Part shown: positions 44,621 to 52,830 of the stretch, piece after piece
Layout of the letters: every line of letters starts with the position of its first letter
Numbering within the stretch: position 1 is the first letter of the stretch
Source of the DNA: Bacteroidaceae bacterium
Lineage (GTDB): Bacteria; Bacteroidota; Bacteroidia; Bacteroidales; Bacteroidaceae
Direction: 5' to 3'
DNA: 64,000 nt
Assembly: GCA_017520935.1 (NCBI GenBank)
Contig: JAFXEF010000035.1
Span: 62,001-126,000, forward strand
Notes under the pieces: model-generated
What the model was told of the DNA's origin: nothing
What the model saw: only the letters and a program-made list of their open reading frames with translations
Databases searched by the model: none
Made by a program: the position numbers and the translations under genes

Positions 44621-47600
44621 ATGAAACGATACAAATTAATCAACAACCTCATGGGTTGGTTTGTCTTTGCCGTAGCAGCGGTAGTCTACTGCTTGACTAT
44701 CGAGTCTTCGGCAAGTTTCTGGGACTGTCCCGAGTTTATCACCACGGGCTATAAGCTCGAAGTGGGTCACCCGCCTGGCGCACCCTTCTTCATGCTCACG
44801 GCCAATCTATTCTCACAGTTTGCCAGCGACCCCTCGCAGGTGGCCTATATGGTGAATGTGATGTCGGCCCTGCTCAGTGCAGGCTGTATCCTGTTTCTTT
44901 TCTGGAGTATCACACACCTCACTCGCCGGCTCTTGTGTGGCAACAGCAACACGATCAAGACGGGACAGATGATCACCATCATCGGTGCGGGTCTGGTAGG
45001 TTCCTTGGCCTATACGTTCAGCGACACCTTCTGGTACAGTGCTGTCGAGGGCGAGGTATATGCCTACAGTTCGTTCTTCACAGCAGTGGTATTCTGGTTT
45101 ATCCTCAAGTGGGAGGAGGAGGCCGGCAGCGTGCATAGCGACCGTTGGCTTATCCTCATCGCCTACCTGATGGGACTCTCCGTGGGCGTGCACTTGCTCA
45201 ACCTGCTGTGTATACCCGCCATCGTGCTCATCTACTACTTCAAGAAGAACCCGAATGCAGGATGGAAGGGCACCGTTGTCGCCCTTGCCGTATCGGCAGC
45301 GCTCGTTGCAGCCATCCTCTACGGTATCGTACCGGGCATCGTGAAGGTGGGTGGATGGTTTGAACTGTTCTTCGTGAACACCCTTTCCATGCCGTTCAAT
45401 ACCGGTCTTATCCTATATATTATAGTATTGGCAGCCGCGTTGGTATGGAGCATTTGGGAGACCTATGCAGCCAAGTCCAAGGTGCGCACCAACATTGCCT
45501 TCATTCTGGTGATAGCGCTTACGGGCCTGCCCTTCTACGGACATGGCGTGACTTGCGTACTGCTTGGCCTTATCGTTCTGGGCGCTTTGGCCGCCTATCT
45601 GTTCAATATGGACAAGATCAAGGAGCAGTGGCGCATGAGTGCCCGTGTGATGAGTACCGCCTTAGTATCTATCATGATGATTGTCATCGGCTACTCATCG
45701 TATGCAGTCATCGTGGTGCGCTCATCGGCCAACACTCCGATGGATCAGAACTCTCCGGAGGATATTTTCACCCTCGGCAGTTATCTCAACCGCGAGCAGT
45801 ATGGCGACACACCGCTCTTCTATGGTGGCACCTATGCCTCAAAAGTGGCCCGCAAGGTGGAGGGGCAGTATCTGGTGCCCGTAGTAAAGGAAGGAGCCAA
45901 GGTTTATATGCCCAAGGAGAAGGCTTCACCCGATGAGAAAGACCGATATATCGTAGTCCGCACCAAGGACAAGTACGTGATGGAACCCTCGATGCTCTTC
46001 CCCCGTATGCACAGTGCCGACCATGCCAACTGGCCTGCCGGAGGCACCACCGTCAACCTGTACGATAATTGGGTAGGTGGTATTCAAGGCCGCGAGGCTA
46101 CCGTCAATGCAGGCGGGCAGAAGCAGAAAGTAAAGGTACCCACACAGCTGGACAACATCAAGTTCTTCATCAACTATCAGGTGAACTTCATGTACTGGCG
46201 TTACTTCTTGTGGAACTTCGTAGGCCGTCAGAACGACATACAGGGTCACGGTGAGATAGAACACGGCAACTGGATTACGGGCATCAACTTCATCGACAAG
46301 ATGCTTGTGGGCGACCAGACCCTGCTGCCCTCAGAGCTGAAGGACAACAAGGGACGCAACGTCTTCTATGGTCTGCCACTGCTGCTCGGCCTCATCGGCC
46401 TCTTCTGGCAAGCAGGCCGCGGCAAGCGTGGCGCACGCCAGTTCTGGGTGGTGTTCATGCTCTTCTTCATGACGGGCTTAGCCATCGTACTCTACCTGAA
46501 CCAGACACCGATGCAGCCCCGTGAGCGCGACTATGCCTATGCCGCCTCGTTCTATGCCTTCGCCATCTGGATTGGTATGGGCGTGGCCGGCATTGCCCAT
46601 CTGTTGCAGAAGCTGGTCAAGAACCCGACCGTGGCTGGTGCTATCGCCACCGTAGCATGCGTGCTCGTACCGCTGCAGATGGCCAGCCAGACATGGGACG
46701 ACCACGACCGCAGCAACCGCTACATGGCGCGCGACTTCGGCCAGAACTACCTCAACACCCTCCCCGAGAAGGGCAACCCCATCATCTTCACCAATGGCGA
46801 CAACGATACTTTCCCCCTATGGTACAACCAGGAGGTAGAGGGTGTGCGCACCGACTCGCGTGTATGCAACCTCTCGTACCTGCAGACCGACTGGTACATC
46901 GACCAGATGCGCCGTCCGGCCTACGACTCGCCCTCAGTACCCATCCAATGGGAGCGTCTCGACTATGTGGAGGGCACCAACGATGTGATAGAGATACGCC
47001 CCGAGGCCAAGCAGGCCGTACTCGACATCTACAAGAAACAGCCTACTGCTGCCCAACAGAGGTTTGGCAATGAGCCATTCGAGTTGCGCAACATCCTTGA
47101 CTATTGGGTAAAGAGCAAGGACGAGAACCTGCATTATATCCCCACCGATACCGTATATATCACGCTCGACAAGGCTGCCATCCTACGCTCAGGCATGTAT
47201 ATCCCCGAGCAGTACCGCGGCGCTACCGACGAGGAGACCATGAGCAAGATGCCCGACCGCATGGTTATCTCACTCAAAGGACGTCGTATGCTCACCAAGA
47301 ACCACATCATGCTGCTTGAGATGCTGGCCGGCACCAACTGGGAGCGCCCGCTCTACATGTCTACGACCGTGGGCAGCGAAAATTACGTGGGACTCGAGCC
47401 CTTCTTCCTCCAAGAGGGACTGGCCTACCGCATCACGCCATTCAACTTCCGCCAGCTGGGTCTCGCTCCCCAGAATGGCTTTGCAGTAGATAGCGAGACG
47501 ATGTACAATAACCTGATGAACCGCTTCGCATTCGGTGGCATGAAGACTCCCGGTATCTATATCGACGAGACCATCACCCGCATGGGCTACACCCACCGCC

Positions 47601-48007
47601 GTCTCTACACGATGCTGGCCAACCAGCTCATCCGCGAGGGTAAGAAAGACAAGGCACTCGCCGTGCTCGACAAGTGCGAAGAGGAGTTCCCCTCCTCTAT
47701 CCTGCCACACAACTATTGGCAGAGCCAGTCGCATCTGATGGGTCAGGCCTACCTTACCCTTGGTGAGACAGAGAAGGGCATGGACATCCTCTCGCAAGTG
47801 GCCGACAATGACATCGAGTATATTACCTGGTATCTTAGCCTTGGCGACAACCGCTTCAATGCTTCGTTCGGTGAGGTGCAGAACTGCCTGCACACGCTCC
47901 TGAAGACATTGCAGATGATGGAGCGCTCGTCAGATAAAGAGACGTTTGCACACTACTCCGGCCTCTTCGAAAAATTGTATCAGGAACTGGAAGTGAGAGT
48001 GAAGTGA
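44621..48007 (+). CDS. DUF2723 / glycosyltransferase family 117 membrane protein
   Basis: 1128 residues. An N-terminal GT-C-like membrane part (about 1-350) carries the family signature FWDCPEFITTGYKLEVGHPPGAP (two acidic residues and HPPG). More helices lie at about 580-680, including FYLNQTP-like VLYLNQTPMQPRERDYAY, followed by a large periplasmic part (about 690-1000; FTNGDNDTFPLWYNQEVEGVRTDSR). A C-terminal helical repeat (about 1025-1128; YTMLANQLIREGKKDKALAVL) resembles tetratricopeptide repeats. GT-C enzymes use polyprenyl-linked sugar donors; the acceptor here is unknown, with protein O-glycosylation a possibility only. Single gene with its own promoter, followed by an inverted repeat. 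Confidence 0.85.
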   Translation: MKRYKLINNLMGWFVFAVAAVVYCLTIESSASFWDCPEFITTGYKLEVGHPPGAPFFMLTANLFSQFASDPSQVAYMVNVMSALLSAGCILFLFWSITHLTRRLLCGNSNTIKTGQMITIIGAGLVGSLAYTFSDTFWYSAVEGEVYAYSSFFTAVVFWFILKWEEEAGSVHSDRWLILIAYLMGLSVGVHLLNLLCIPAIVLIYYFKKNPNAGWKGTVVALAVSAALVAAILYGIVPGIVKVGGWFELFFVNTLSMPFNTGLILYIIVLAAALVWSIWETYAAKSKVRTNIAFILVIALTGLPFYGHGVTCVLLGLIVLGALAAYLFNMDKIKEQWRMSARVMSTALVSIMMIVIGYSSYAVIVVRSSANTPMDQNSPEDIFTLGSYLNREQYGDTPLFYGGTYASKVARKVEGQYLVPVVKEGAKVYMPKEKASPDEKDRYIVVRTKDKYVMEPSMLFPRMHSADHANWPAGGTTVNLYDNWVGGIQGREATVNAGGQKQKVKVPTQLDNIKFFINYQVNFMYWRYFLWNFVGRQNDIQGHGEIEHGNWITGINFIDKMLVGDQTLLPSELKDNKGRNVFYGLPLLLGLIGLFWQAGRGKRGARQFWVVFMLFFMTGLAIVLYLNQTPMQPRERDYAYAASFYAFAIWIGMGVAGIAHLLQKLVKNPTVAGAIATVACVLVPLQMASQTWDDHDRSNRYMARDFGQNYLNTLPEKGNPIIFTNGDNDTFPLWYNQEVEGVRTDSRVCNLSYLQTDWYIDQMRRPAYDSPSVPIQWERLDYVEGTNDVIEIRPEAKQAVLDIYKKQPTAAQQRFGNEPFELRNILDYWVKSKDENLHYIPTDTVYITLDKAAILRSGMYIPEQYRGATDEETMSKMPDRMVISLKGRRMLTKNHIMLLEMLAGTNWERPLYMSTTVGSENYVGLEPFFLQEGLAYRITPFNFRQLGLAPQNGFAVDSETMYNNLMNRFAFGGMKTPGIYIDETITRMGYTHRRLYTMLANQLIREGKKDKALAVLDKCEEEFPSSILPHNYWQSQSHLMGQAYLTLGETEKGMDILSQVADNDIEYITWYLSLGDNRFNASFGEVQNCLHTLLKTLQMMERSSDKETFAHYSGLFEKLYQELEVRVK

Positions 48008-48010
48008 TTT

Positions 48011-48092
48011 AAGTTTTTCAGTTTATAAGTTTTTGAGTTTGTAGGTTCCCACTCGTGAGACAAACTTATAAACTCAAAAACTCAAAAACTTA
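48011..48092. repeat. AT-rich inverted repeat between the GT117 and deacetylase genes
   Basis: AAGTTTTTCAGTTTATAAG and TTTTTGAGTTTG units on the left and their complement (CAAACTTATAAACTC, AAAAACTCAAAAACTTA) on the right, with a GTGAGAC loop. Both strands end in T-rich runs, so it may also terminate transcription. Confidence 0.55.
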
Positions 48093-48096
48093 CCCT

Positions 48097-48708
48097 ATGT
48101 TCATTGAGCAACCCCCACAATTCTTCCGCCGACTGTACCCCCGTGCATGTTGGCGGATGAATTCATCAGAAAAGGCCGTCTACCTCACTTTTGATGACGG
48201 CCCTATCCCAGAGGTAACCCCTTGGGTGCTTGATGTGCTCGACAAATACGGCATCAAGGCCACCTTCTTCATGGTGGGCGACAATGTGCGCAAGCACCCC
48301 GATGAGTACAAGATGGTTGTCGAGCGCGGGCATCGCATAGGCAACCATACCTACAACCATCTCAAGGGATTCGAGGAGCGCACAGCCCACTACATCGCCA
48401 ATATCGACAAGGCCGATTGCTACCTCACCACCGATCTCTTCCGGCCGCCTCATGGCATCATGCGCATGAGGCAATACCGTGCGCTCAGCGAGCGCTACCG
48501 CATCGTCATGTGGGATCTCGTGACGCGCGACTACAATCCCAAGCTTGATGGGTGCCAGATACTCCGTAAGGTGCACAGGTACACACGCAACGGCTCCATC
48601 ATCACCTTCCATGACTCGCGCCGTGCAGTAAGCAACTTACGCTATGCCCTTCCGCGAGCCATCGAGTGGCTACAAAGCGAAGGCTACGAGTTCAAAGTCT
48701 TTGATTAG
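48097..48708 (+). CDS. polysaccharide deacetylase family protein (NodB fold)
   Basis: 203 residues from the ATG at 48097; the frame is open 14 codons upstream, but within the repeat. All five carbohydrate esterase 4 motifs are seen: TFDDGP (catalytic and metal Asp), GNHTYNH (metal His pair), FRPPHG, WDLVTRDY and TFHDS. Metal-dependent removal of acetyl from N-acetyl sugars. No signal peptide, so it acts in the cytoplasm or is exported otherwise; peptidoglycan or surface polysaccharide is the likely substrate class. 28 bp before queG, possibly co-transcribed. Confidence 0.9.
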   Translation: MFIEQPPQFFRRLYPRACWRMNSSEKAVYLTFDDGPIPEVTPWVLDVLDKYGIKATFFMVGDNVRKHPDEYKMVVERGHRIGNHTYNHLKGFEERTAHYIANIDKADCYLTTDLFRPPHGIMRMRQYRALSERYRIVMWDLVTRDYNPKLDGCQILRKVHRYTRNGSIITFHDSRRAVSNLRYALPRAIEWLQSEGYEFKVFD

Positions 48709-48736
48709 AATCCGTTCTTAATTTTATTGAGTCAGC

Positions 48737-49690
48737 ATGGAGCATCATCTCCCGAAGGCCAACGCCCAATTGGCAGATGCCAACCGGCAATTGATTGAGG
48801 CCGAAGCACTGCGACTCGGGTTCGCTGCCTGCGGCTTCGCTGCGGCTGAGCCTGTGAACGAGGAGATGGCCCGCAAGGTCGACCATTGGGTGGAACTGGG
48901 CTACCATGCCGATATGACTTATATGGAGCGTAACCGCGAACTCCGCTTCGACCCTACCCTGCTCGTCCCCGGATGCCGCACGCTCATCGTCGTGGCTCTC
49001 AACTACTACCCCCAACAACCACTGCCCAAGGAGGGATACCAAATCGCCTATTATGCCTATGGCAAGGACTATCATCGTGTGGTGAAGGATAAGCTGCACC
49101 AGTTGTTGGCCTATATCCGTACTCTCATGCCTGATGTCAAGGGGCGTGCCTTCTGCGACACGGCTCCCCTGCTCGAACGCTATTGGGCCGTGAAGGCCGG
49201 TCTCGGCTTCATCGGGCGCAACCGCACGCTTATCATTCCGGGGCAGGGCAGTTACTGCTTCTTGGGAGTATTGGCTGTGGATGCGGAATTGAGGGAGGAG
49301 CCTCATAACGTGTCTGCCTCGTGCGAAGGCTGCGACCGCTGCCTCAAAGCCTGCCCTACGGGTGCCTTGACACGCGATGGCATCGACTGCCGCCGTTGCC
49401 TGTCGTATCTCACCATTGAGCATCGGGGGCCTCTCCCTATAGACATACGCGATAAGTTGGGCCGCCGCATCTACGGCTGCGATACCTGCCAACAGGCATG
49501 CCCACACAATAGCCACCCGACACCGACCTCAGAGCCGCTCTTCACCTTGCCGCCTGCCATAGCAAGCCTTACACCCGTCCAGTGGCAACAGCTCACTCCG
49601 GAGCGCTATGCAGACCTCTTTAGTGACAGTGCCATCGAGCGTGCAGGCTATGAGGGCCTACGACGCAATATCGATGCTGTCGCTCGTTGA
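48737..49690 (+). CDS. queG: epoxyqueuosine reductase
   Basis: 317 residues. Last step of queuosine synthesis in tRNA anticodons: a cobalamin and two 4Fe-4S cluster enzyme. Seen are the catalytic Asp141 (FCDTAPLLER), first cluster cysteines CEGCDRCLKACP (196-206), RRCLSYLTIEHRG, and second cluster CDTCQQACPHN (248-257). The C-terminal HEAT-like extension of some QueG proteins is shortened, as in other Bacteroidetes. It follows the deacetylase gene and is ended by a terminator. Confidence 0.94.
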   Translation: MEHHLPKANAQLADANRQLIEAEALRLGFAACGFAAAEPVNEEMARKVDHWVELGYHADMTYMERNRELRFDPTLLVPGCRTLIVVALNYYPQQPLPKEGYQIAYYAYGKDYHRVVKDKLHQLLAYIRTLMPDVKGRAFCDTAPLLERYWAVKAGLGFIGRNRTLIIPGQGSYCFLGVLAVDAELREEPHNVSASCEGCDRCLKACPTGALTRDGIDCRRCLSYLTIEHRGPLPIDIRDKLGRRIYGCDTCQQACPHNSHPTPTSEPLFTLPPAIASLTPVQWQQLTPERYADLFSDSAIERAGYEGLRRNIDAVAR

Positions 49691-49693
49691 TAT

Positions 49694-49735
49694 AAAGAGA
49701 GTGTGGCCATCTATCACCTCACTCTCTTGATTTTT
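49694..49735 (+). terminator. intrinsic terminator after queG
   Basis: AAGAGAGTG (49695-49703) pairs with CACTCTCTT (49720-49728), followed by GATTTTT. The 16-nt loop is somewhat long. Confidence 0.6.
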
Positions 49736-49803
49736 CACGCATCCTTTTACTGTATCATGATTTTTTGGGAGGGTACGAGGTTGTACCGAGATGGATTGAT
49801 GGG

Positions 49804-50202
49804 TCAGACTAAAGTAAGCAAATCTTCCATCGCCTTGATAAATGACTTTGTTTTGTCTATGAGTGGAAGAATTTCTTCTTCGGTGGCATCATAAAGGTCG
49901 TCATAATCACCCGATTGGCGCAAATCGAAGAGACGGGTAAAGAGGCGACCATAACTCTTATCCAAGAAACCTTTCGCAATGAAGTTTTGTCCTATCAGAT
50001 GGATTACTCCGCTGTGTGTCCGTGCGGAGAAACCCTTGTCAAGAAGCAATGCAGAAGCCATATGGTAAGCAGCATAGTAAAGCCTATTGCCTGCGAGATT
50101 CCAAAATCCGAGCTTGGCAACCTCAGTCACCTCATTCATACTATCATACGCCTTTTGTCTACGATAGCCGATGATTGCTCTCTTCTCTTCCATTGTCAGC
50201 AT
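49804..50202 (-). CDS. HEPN-domain protein (partner of MNT protein)
   Basis: 132 residues, all-helical. The HEPN core shows NRLYYAAYHMASALLLDKGF, a SHSG-like RTHSGVIHLI and LFDLRQSGDYDD near 90-105. In HEPN toxins an RX4-6H RNase motif usually follows that last Arg; here no His is found in that window, so RNase activity is uncertain. The start overlaps the end of the MNT gene by 7 bp, so the two are translationally coupled. HEPN/MNT pairs act as toxin-antitoxin modules in which MNT modifies HEPN by AMP transfer; variants lacking the motif are known as accessory nucleotide-binding proteins. Confidence 0.82.
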   Translation of the reverse strand: MLTMEEKRAIIGYRRQKAYDSMNEVTEVAKLGFWNLAGNRLYYAAYHMASALLLDKGFSARTHSGVIHLIGQNFIAKGFLDKSYGRLFTRLFDLRQSGDYDDLYDATEEEILPLIDKTKSFIKAMEDLLTLV

Positions 50203-50519
50203 AGCGTAATGCCCTCCTTGGCAATGTTCTGGAACAAGGGAGAATAGCTTCTACGCTTCCATTCCTTGCGAGTATACATTATCGGATGAATCTGTACATC
50301 AATCTCCCAGCCTAAAGCAAACAATGGATAGGAATAATTGTCATAATCTGAGGGCTCAATCTTATCTTTGTCCAACAAGATGAGCACATCCCAATCGGAA
50401 TCGGCACGAGCATCACCACGCGCTTGTGAACCGAATAGTATAACCTCAGCACCTTGGGGCATCACCTCCGTGGCTGTACCTTTTATCCTATGCAGTATGT
50501 CCGATTGGTTATATTTCAT
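50196..50519 (-). CDS. minimal nucleotidyltransferase (MNT) domain protein
   Basis: 107 residues, a single pol-beta-like nucleotidyltransferase domain. The active-site signature GS-X10-DxD is complete: Gly30-Ser31 then Asp42-Trp43-Asp44 in FGSQARGDARADSDWD, and the third carboxylate is probably Asp74 in WEIDVQIHP. First gene of a two-gene unit with the HEPN protein. Predicted antitoxin that transfers AMP to its partner. Located between two housekeeping genes, suggesting a later insertion. Confidence 0.85.
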   Translation of the reverse strand: MKYNQSDILHRIKGTATEVMPQGAEVILFGSQARGDARADSDWDVLILLDKDKIEPSDYDNYSYPLFALGWEIDVQIHPIMYTRKEWKRRSYSPLFQNIAKEGITLC

Positions 50520-50655
50520 CCTTCTTCATGCAATTACATCGCGAAGATACGAAGTATTTTGAATTAAAACAATTATGACCTGATTTTTCCTTCTGCAGCA
50601 TATCAGATTCAGAACAGATGCTACGAAAGGACGATATTAGGATAAAACGCTATCC

Positions 50656-52344
50656 TTACTTCGTTGTCAGCCCCTCAGCCAGTACTCTGGCACGCTCCAA
50701 AGCGATGGTGATGTGACTGCAGATGTTGTCTTTCCCGATGAGGTCGTCAAAACCGGCTTTGGTGAGCACCTCCATCACCTTGGGATTCACTCCCGAGAGT
50801 ACTATCTTGACATCCTTCTTCAAGCACTTACGACACAGATTGGTGAGATTGTGCACACCGGTAGAGTCGATAAAGGGCACCTTGCGCATACGAATGATGC
50901 GCACGGCCGGTTGCTTGCCCTGATCGTTCATCACCTCTTCAAACCTATTGGCAATTCCGAAGAAATAGGGGCCGTTGATTTCGTAAACCTCCACACGGTC
51001 GGGAATGGTGAGGTGCTCGTTATTGAAGGGTACGTCGCTGTCGGCACTAAGGTCTATAGCCTCCGTTTCCACCGATACTTTGGTTACCTCAGACATACGG
51101 CGCATGAAGAGCAGACAGGCGATGAGGATACCTACCTCGATGGCTACGGTGAGGTCGAACACCACGGTGAGGAAGAAGGTGACGAGCAGTACGGTGATAT
51201 CGCTCTTGGGATTCTTCAGAATGGCTTTAAAGCTGCGCCATTCACTCATATTGTACGATACCACTACCAGTATACCAGCCAGACAGGCCATGGGGATATA
51301 CTTGGCCAACGGCATCAGGAAGAAGTAGATGAGCAGGAGCACCAGAGCGTGTATGATACCGGCAATGGGAGTACGTCCGCCGTTGTTGATATTGGTCATC
51401 GTACGGGCAATGGCTCCCGTGGCAGGTATGCCGCCGAAGAGCGAACAGGCCATATTGGCGATGCCCTGTCCTATGAGTTCCTGATTACTGTCGTGCTTGT
51501 CGCCTATCACACCGTCGGCCACAGCAGCCGAGAGCAGCGATTCGATGGCACCCAACATGGCAATCACGAGAGCGGGCGACATGAGTTTGGTGAATACCTC
51601 CCACGTGATTTTAGGCACCTCGGGGGTAGGCATATCGGGGGTGATGGTGAAGCGGTCACCGATGGTTTCGATGGCTGTCACACCGGCATAGTTCTTCAGC
51701 AGCAGTGCCACTACCGTAGTGACGATGATAGCCAGCAATGAACCGGGCAGCTTTTTGCTTATCTTGGGCGTATATACAATGATAAGGATGCTGGCCACAC
51801 CGATGAGCAGAGGCCAAAGGTTCATCGTGTCAAAGTGCTGGAAATAGGTCACCCACTTGCTCACAAAGTCGGCAGGCACCTCGGCTATCTGCAAGCCGAA
51901 GAGATCCTTGATCTGCGTGGTGAAGATGGTGAGCGCGATACCGCTCGTGAAGCCCACGATAATCGGGTACGGGATATACTTGATGATGGTACCCACACGC
52001 AACACCCCCATCAGGATGAGGAAGATACCCGCCATGAAGGTGGCTATGACCAGACCGTTCAGTCCATATTCCTGGATGATACCGAAAACGATGACGATGA
52101 AGGCTCCCGTAGGGCCACCGATCTGCACCTTGCTACCGCCAAACACGGAGATGAGCAGACCCGCAATGATGGCAGTGATGATACCCTTCTCGGGAGTGAC
52201 TCCCGATGCGATGCCGAAGGCAATGGCAAGCGGCAACGCCACGATGCCTACAATGATACCGGCCATGAGATCCGACATGAAAGTGGCTTTGTTGTAACCC
52301 TTCAGACAGGCGAACAACTTAGGTTGGAATTCAAACAATTTCAT
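50656..52344 (-). CDS. SulP-family anion transporter with STAS domain
   Basis: 562 residues from the ATG at 52344; a TTG five codons upstream is less likely. The transmembrane part (about 1-400) has the SulP pattern DLMAGIIVGIVALPLAIAFGI, GGPTGAFIVIVFGI and IGQGIANMACSLFGGIPATGAIARTMTN. The cytoplasmic STAS domain is at about 440-555 (VYEINGPYFFGIANRF, PFIDSTGVHNL with the conserved Asp-Ser). Members carry sulfate, bicarbonate or dicarboxylates; the ion is not readable. Own -7 box 69 nt upstream. Confidence 0.92.
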   Translation of the reverse strand: MKLFEFQPKLFACLKGYNKATFMSDLMAGIIVGIVALPLAIAFGIASGVTPEKGIITAIIAGLLISVFGGSKVQIGGPTGAFIVIVFGIIQEYGLNGLVIATFMAGIFLILMGVLRVGTIIKYIPYPIIVGFTSGIALTIFTTQIKDLFGLQIAEVPADFVSKWVTYFQHFDTMNLWPLLIGVASILIIVYTPKISKKLPGSLLAIIVTTVVALLLKNYAGVTAIETIGDRFTITPDMPTPEVPKITWEVFTKLMSPALVIAMLGAIESLLSAAVADGVIGDKHDSNQELIGQGIANMACSLFGGIPATGAIARTMTNINNGGRTPIAGIIHALVLLLIYFFLMPLAKYIPMACLAGILVVVSYNMSEWRSFKAILKNPKSDITVLLVTFFLTVVFDLTVAIEVGILIACLLFMRRMSEVTKVSVETEAIDLSADSDVPFNNEHLTIPDRVEVYEINGPYFFGIANRFEEVMNDQGKQPAVRIIRMRKVPFIDSTGVHNLTNLCRKCLKKDVKIVLSGVNPKVMEVLTKAGFDDLIGKDNICSHITIALERARVLAEGLTTK

Positions 52345-52412
52345 AGTGGTATGAATCAATATAACTGATACCCATTCAGGAGTATCTTTCCGATGTTTTT
52401 AGAAAATCGATG

Positions 52413-52420
52413 CAAAATTA
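52413..52420 (-). promoter_or_regulatory. -7 box of the SulP gene
   Basis: TAATTTTG on the minus strand, 69 nt before the start codon. No TTTG at the usual -33 distance. Confidence 0.5.
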
Positions 52421-52483
52421 AGGTTTTTCCACGAATTGTACGGTATGCAAAGCTATTTTTTTGATGTATCGGCTCTATTCCTA

Positions 52484-52773
52484 ACATGAGTTCGATATAA
52501 GGCTAATCTTTACACACAAATCTTTCTGGTTTCACACAGATCTCACGAATCTCACGAAATTGGCTGCATCGCAGAAGGCTCGCAGCTTGTCGGCTTCACC
52601 GAATGTATACATTTCGGAGGCACACGCGAGTTTACGAAGCGTGCTTCGTGAGATTCGTGAGATCTGTGTGAGGTAAAACCATTCGCGGGAGAAGCAGTTT
52701 GCTTGAGGAACCTGTCGAGTTTAAGGAGCAAATAACTGTGTGCAAAGATTAGCTTTATAGCGAACTCACGTAA
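52484..52773. repeat. outer 35-bp inverted repeat enclosing a family-1 element
   Basis: Arms 52484-52518 (starting ACATGAGTTCGATATAAGGC) and 52739-52773 are complementary at about 30 of 35 positions. Between them lies the complete family-1 copy 52532-52671 plus about 70 bp of unrelated sequence. It occupies most of the 486-bp gap between the SulP gene and the 1274-residue protein gene; no coding region is seen. Confidence 0.7.
52532..52671. repeat. family-1 palindromic repeat (copy 3, perfect 27-bp arms)
   Basis: Arms 52532-52558 and 52645-52671 are exact complements and identical to those of the copy at 31486-31632 over 27 nt. The loop (GGCTGCATCGCAGAAGGCTC then GCAGCTTGTCGGC) matches the complement of that copy's loop, so the interior is inverted relative to it. 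Confidence 0.85.
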
Positions 52774-52776
52774 TAA

Positions 52777-52813
52777 AAGAGTCGCGCCCGCAAAGCGAAC
52801 GCGACTCTTTTAT
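52777..52813 (-). terminator. bidirectional terminator after the 1274-residue protein gene
   Basis: A perfect 12-bp stem AAAAGAGTCGCG (52777-52788) with 52802-52813, 13-nt loop, T-rich on both exits. It begins 18 nt beyond the stop codon. Confidence 0.85.
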
Positions 52814-52830
52814 TCAGACCTAACGAGGAG

